From NCBI GenBank assembly GCA_034440575.1, contig JAOTOL010001173.1, positions 248,001 through 312,000 of the forward strand: a DNA stretch of 64,000 bases. Reading direction: 5' to 3'. The notes under the pieces are model-generated. The model worked only from the letters and a program-made list of their open reading frames with translations. It had not been told where the DNA came from and made no database searches. This document shows, piece by piece, positions 59,378 to 64,000 of this stretch (within the stretch, counting starts at the first letter, position 1; every line of letters starts with the position of its first letter). The DNA is from Imbricaverruca yamaguchii (Eukaryota > Arthropoda > Thecostraca > Neoverrucidae). A program made the translations under genes and the position numbers.

Positions 59378-61690
59378 GTTTTGTTTGTTTGTTTGTTTAT
59401 TTATTTAGCACATCATAGCACACATAGCATGAACAATTTTGCGATTGGCACAAAAGACCAAAATGATCTTAATTCGAGGTGCCTCTCGCAACAACGTTTC
59501 CATCCAATAAAACTTGACCACCGACACGGTGCGACAATCGCCGCCCGCCCCGCCAGCACGCCCGGGCCCCATCGTCACAAAGTATGCACACATGTGTGGT
59601 ACTCATATTGCGCCCGCACCCGGCAGCACCTGGTTAGTTCTGTATGTTAATTTTTTGTGTTAAAGCGTTTTGTGTTGATAAGAAACGTCTGAAATGCTAA
59701 GGCTACACACAGCTGAAGGTTCTTACCGAGACCATTTCCAAAAATGAGCGTTTGTGAAATCTTCTTTTCGGTTAAGTTAGTGAACATATCTGTCGTGTTT
59801 CTCAGTTTGGTAAATATAATATTTCTATGGTAAGCATAAAGAGGACAGTGAAATATGAAATGAATTGCATCTTGTTTGGAATAGCCGCATGAGCATGATG
59901 GGTCATGTAGAGGATTGACAACAAATGTGTCTGCGTTTAGTTCAGTGAGGCCCATCCTGAACCTTGCATGCAGCGTGTTGCCTGGTTTCGTACCGAGACA
60001 ATAATATTGTGGCGGTATCGTGGCACCTGTGCGACCCATAATTGCCCTCTTGAATTTATTGATGTTTCGTTCATACCTCAAATTTTCAGGAAGATTGTTC
60101 CACACCTTTGTTGTAGCCAGGAAAAACGATTTTTGGAACAAGGCGATTCTATTTAGCGGGACTGTCAGTGTAGTTGAATTTCTGAGACGCCTTCCTGTAA
60201 CTGTATGTCGTGGTTCAGTAACTAGTTTTCTAATATAAGTTGGTAGACCCGGACCTGCGTGCTTGATTTTGTGGAACAAAAGAAATTTATGAATTTCTCG
60301 CCGTGTTTTTAGCTCATCCAATCCCAATTTCGGTCTAATTTTTCCGGATGATGTTCTATATAGTGCACCTGTGATTAATCTAGTTGCTCTTTTTTGTAAT
60401 TTCTCAAGTCTGAGTGCATCAGATATTGTTATATGTCCGTCATATATAGTATCTGCATAGTCAAACAGAGGCCGAATGTAAATTTTATACAAGTTACAGA
60501 GGATTTGTTTGGGAATCTTACTTGCAGCAGGATAAAGGGGGCTTAGTGCACAATTGACCTTTAGGATAATATCGTTTATGTGACTATGGAAGCGCAAGTC
60601 GGAAGAAAATGTAAGGCCGAGGTGTTTATGATTTCCTATGATTTCCTAAGCATAGTCTAAGCCTCCCATTCTGAGATTTAGCGGTTTACTGATACTCTTA
60701 CATGTGAATCTTTGTTGGATCGTTTTTGCCGCATTAAATTGTATGCCCCATGTTGTTCCAAATTTGTGTATAATATCGAGATCTTTTTGAATCGATTGTT
60801 GTGCTTCTAGTGAGCCTTGTATATGTGAAGCGTAAAGCGACGTGTCATCAGCGAAAAAAAGGATTTCATTTGTAATCATGTCTGCCAAGTCATTTAAATA
60901 TATTAATGCCAAAAGGGGTCCCAAGACAGAACCCTGTGGGCAACCCGCATTTATGGTAGTTGGTGGTGAAAGGCTGTTTCCTACCCTTACACGTTGTTCC
61001 CTATTATGTAAGTATGATTGCAGCCACATCAATGCAGTGCCGTCAATCCCACAATGGTTTTTGCACTTAAAAATAAGCCCTGCATGCCATATAGTATCAA
61101 AATATTTTTGTATGTCCAAATATATACATGTAAAGTCAAGATTTCGATCTAAAGATGAATATAACGTATGTGTCAAGTAGAGCAACTGTAGTTGGGTCCC
61201 ATGATATGGACGGTAACCACTTTGCCTTTCAGAGAGTATATTGTTATCAGTTATGTGTGAATAAATTCGTTTAAAAACTAACTTTCCTAGGATTTTGGAC
61301 AAGCACGATAAGAGGCTAATTGGCCTATAATTTGTGGGATAAAAGCATGATCCTTTCTTTTTGAATATGGGCGACACATTTGCTTGTTTCCATTCCTTGG
61401 GGAAAACTCCAAGTGATAACGAATTGTTGAATAATTTAGTAAGGGGTTCGTAGATAAGAATAGCAATTAGTTTAAGCAGCCTGGGAGGTATTTCATCGGG
61501 TCCTGTCGATTTATTTGGATTTAGATGGTTGAGTTGCTGAAGAACTTCATTTTCAGTAACTTGCATTTCTGCCAAACTTGGAATGCTATGATTATTTTGT
61601 GCGTCCATAGAAGGTAGTTGCAAGTTATTAGGCGATTGGGATTGTTTCGCAAAATGGGCGTTCAAGAGTGTTGCCTTCGTAGCTTACAAT
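59378..61690 (-). mobile_element. 5'-truncated non-LTR retrotransposon, distinct family
   Basis: The 3' end is an AAAT/AAAC tail (plus-strand TTTG/TTTA run at 59378-59406). A 240-bp 3' UTR precedes the RT coding region. The 5' end near 61690 is inside the RT-upstream region, so the endonuclease is missing. No TSD was found. Confidence 0.8.
59647..61665 (-). pseudogene. RT and C-terminal domain of the above element, one nonsense codon
   Basis: Reading from 61665: NKSTGPDEIP, TNYRPISLLSCLSKI, IYLDIQKYFD (Asp184), GCPQGSVLGP and FFADDTSLYAS (Asp-Asp 272-274 region). A TAG at 60646-60648 sits next to a 10-bp direct repeat of GGAAATCATA. The frame then resumes (GNHKHLGLTF) and stays open to 59647 with CSCGYSKQDAIHFIFHC, a C-terminal Cys/His block. 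Catalytic RT residues are intact and only one stop separates the halves, so decay is recent. Confidence 0.85.
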
Positions 61691-61854
61691 CGTCTATGAA
61701 ACCTAAACTGATCCACCTTAAACTTTACTTCAATTACTCATAGTTCCTCAGTTGGACACGGTCATGTCGTGTGCGTTGGTAGACGCACACCGGCAGATGC
61801 TACGCCAGACGTTCAGCAATGACACCATCATTGGAGGGCCCCCGAGCCTTGAGG

Positions 61855-62175
61855 CCTCAGTCGGCGCGATTTTTTATCCGGTGCATCCATTGTAAGCCTC
61901 AAAGCATATTTTTATAAACTCTGCTCGATATTTCAAGGGTCCCCTTGTTTTTTATTGATATAAACTGAACCATTCCGGGACCCTGTGCAAGCTATGAGGC
62001 CACGGTGCAATTTTTCTGCTTCCATCGCGATTTTTCGGGAGGATGGGTCTGACGATTTTTGGGTTCTGGTACGATTGTCTTAGGCTGCGGCGCGATTTGT
62101 TTGGAGCCCAGCAAGGTTTGTTTGAGCACTCACTATCGCCGTTGTGGGGTCGGGCGATATTTTTAAGGGGATTCC
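61855..62175. repeat. Degenerate minisatellite with a GCGATTTTT core, locus 2
   Basis: GCGATTTTTTATCCGG, TCGCGATTTTTCGGG, GACGATTTTTGGG and GCGCGATTTG-like cores recur every 25-40 bp. The wording matches the array at 49720-50340. Confidence 0.65.
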
Positions 62176-62931
62176 CAGCGTCATTGTTTTGAGGTGGGGG
62201 GTTTAGGCCTGCATCGACTGCAGTGGACTGAGCTTTGTTTTGAGGTGAATGGCTCACTTAACCTAACCACAAGATACCGTCTCAGTCTCCGTAACACCCA
62301 ACCCTACATCTTGTATTGCAATGTTTTGCAATGTCCTTTTCGCAGCGTTTTAAAAACAAATTGTGATGCCTATGATTATGAAAGTACTGAAGCCAATGTA
62401 TTACGAGTCGCTACACGCCATGGCCTAAGAGGATCAAAATGGCACAGTCCAGGTGGCAGCTTGCGAGGTTTCCATGTAAACACATGAAATAAACGTGACA
62501 ACAGTAGTAGGGGAGACCGGGTCTAGTTGATGCACGGGATTGTTGATACAACACCATTCTCTCCAAAAGCATGAAGCCGGTTGTCATTGCTACTGTTGCA
62601 CATGTTGCTACTGACACCCTCATCTCGCACAAAAAACAAACCCGAGTCCTTTCGACTTCTGACTGCGGAACGGTGACGATGTGACACATTTGTGGACCGA
62701 AAGTAAAGTTTAAATCCCTTTGCTTCACCCTTAATTTCTAATTTGTCGCCCACTTGTTATTTTTTTAAGTGTCGGCTATCATTACTATGTTCTCCCAACT
62801 TTGCGACTGTGAATGCGTTTAAATTCATGATTAAAATGGACTGAAAGTAAACATTAAATCCCTGATATATTACTCAAATTTTATTCCATTACATAAATTT
62901 AATCCAAGTTCTTCCTGGGGTTGCTTTATGA
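62176..62931. other. No supported gene
   Basis: Nothing recognisable in either strand. Confidence 0.4.
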
Positions 62932-63112
62932 GGCAGGGCTCTGTTGCTAAGCAGAGCTCGTTGCGTGAACCATGACCTCAACACCCGATCAATGAATTCC
63001 AGTTCAACGGCGGAATTTGGGCCGAAGGTTTGAATTGCCGTCAATGCACCGACACGGCGCCCGATAGCTCGTCCCAGGCCTTATCGGGCCGGCTGCGAAC
63101 TGACATCTCCTC
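62932..63112 (-). mobile_element. SINE family A, copy 2 (tRNA head missing)
   Basis: It matches the body of the copy at 4890-5190: GGGCTCTGTTGCTAAGCAGA, GTTCAACGGCGGAATTT, TGCCGTCAAT and CTTATCGGGCCGG (plus wording). The tRNA-like part is absent, so this copy is 5'-truncated. Confidence 0.8.
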
Positions 63113-64000
63113 GCTACGTCTCCAAAATGATGAATTATGTTGAGTTTCGCCAAGGTTGTGTCAACTTGATTCGGTTTCCCCTGCCCAATGATTGCAACAA
63201 TGACGTCTTTACAGTTTGCTTCACCTCAAGCGTAACAATTGTTGCTCTTGAGGTGAGAAGGCTGTAGCGAGAGAGAACATGAGCTTATCACGCGACGTCA
63301 TCAGATAAGTACAGTAGATGCTATCCTAAAGTACGCCCACACATCCGAAAAATTAACCTGACTTCGGCCGCTTTGCTTTAGACACGGGGTATTTTTAAAA
63401 CATTTTTTCCCAACTGTAAAATCAAGCATGTATTTGGAAGTTGAGAGGGCCCTGCCTTCCCAACTTTGAAGTTGGAGTGGCAGTTTCCCATACTGGCATC
63501 ACAGTACCTACACCAATGATGCATTTCACCTCATTAAACTTAAAAATTCAATAAGTAGTACTGATATCAGATTACTTCCTGAACGATCTCCACAGCTTGA
63601 ATGAGCTAATTCTTGCTTTATTTGTGGTTAATAAGATGTATTTCAAGGCATAAATATACATAATTATTGTTCTAATTTTTCTGACTATGGAATGTCCACA
63701 AGAAAGTGAAAGCGGCACGGAGATGAGTTTTTTTTTCGTATAACGCGCCACGGAAATGAGTCGCGTTTTTTGTTTTCACCGTGAATATACACGAAATCCG
63801 TTCCCGAAAATCCCTCTTGGGGGACAGGATTTCAGCCCACACTGAATTAGAAGTTACTAACTGGCAAGTCTGGCAAGCGTTTTCAGTGGACGGCAAATGC
63901 TACTCTGCGCTAGTTAAGGTAGAAATTCGAATTATCACGGCCCATACAAAATGGGTAGCTGATTGCATGAGTTGGCTTAGATGCTGTACTAGCTGCATGT
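63113..64000. other. No supported gene
   Basis: AT-rich sequence without recognisable features to the window end. Confidence 0.4.

Overview
The window looks like an arthropod nuclear genome segment: a five-exon animal gene with GT-AG introns, many tRNA-headed SINEs, APE- and RNase H-type LINEs, Penelope-like elements and long (CA)n/(TA)n tracts. A chelicerate such as a tick is my guess from overall style only. Nothing bacterial or viral was seen. The one confident host gene is Arl1 (ARF-like GTPase 1) on the minus strand, five exons between 30937 and 17068, giving an intact 180-residue protein. Its third intron is about 9.2 kb and carries a stack of nested transposons.

Layout. 1-6.6 kb is mostly gene-free, with a decayed transposase-like fragment, a small C2H2 ORF, a 58-bp LINE 3'-end insertion with a 15-bp target site duplication (TSD) and tRNA-headed SINEs. 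6.6-14 kb holds a full-length I-superfamily LINE (element 1, 7193-13531, 12-bp TSD) inserted in an older relative. Next to it lies an array of short palindromes (13.8-14.2 kb). 17-31 kb is Arl1; its intron 3 contains an old plus-strand RT/RNase H pseudogene split by a second full-length I-like LINE (element 2, 18412-24838) and by SINEs. 31-34.7 kb has tandem duplications, a TTAA-flanked MITE-like element and a SINE. 35.4-45.7 kb is a very large inverted repeat built from two Penelope-like element fragments, one arm of which is split by a 2.7-kb Foldback-like DNA element (38582-41290, 9-bp TSD, TIRs of 155-bp repeats). 49-53 kb has minisatellites and a hairpin MITE inside an 84-bp satellite. 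53.5-57 kb is a decayed Ty3/gypsy gag-protease region split by a CR1/L2-like LINE with a long intact RT ORF, followed by a 30-bp-type minisatellite. 57-64 kb holds two more LINE remnants and a SINE copy.

The elements are linked. Five LINE 3' ends share a GGGCGC/GCGCCC stem-loop and short-repeat tail. SINEs with different tRNA heads share another 3' end (TGTGTCGTAAAGCC-like). Insertions are bounded precisely by TSDs, so the order of events can be read. Both full-length I-like LINEs have the same -1 frame change in ORF1 at the same codon. No database search was possible; clade names rest on motifs and domain order.
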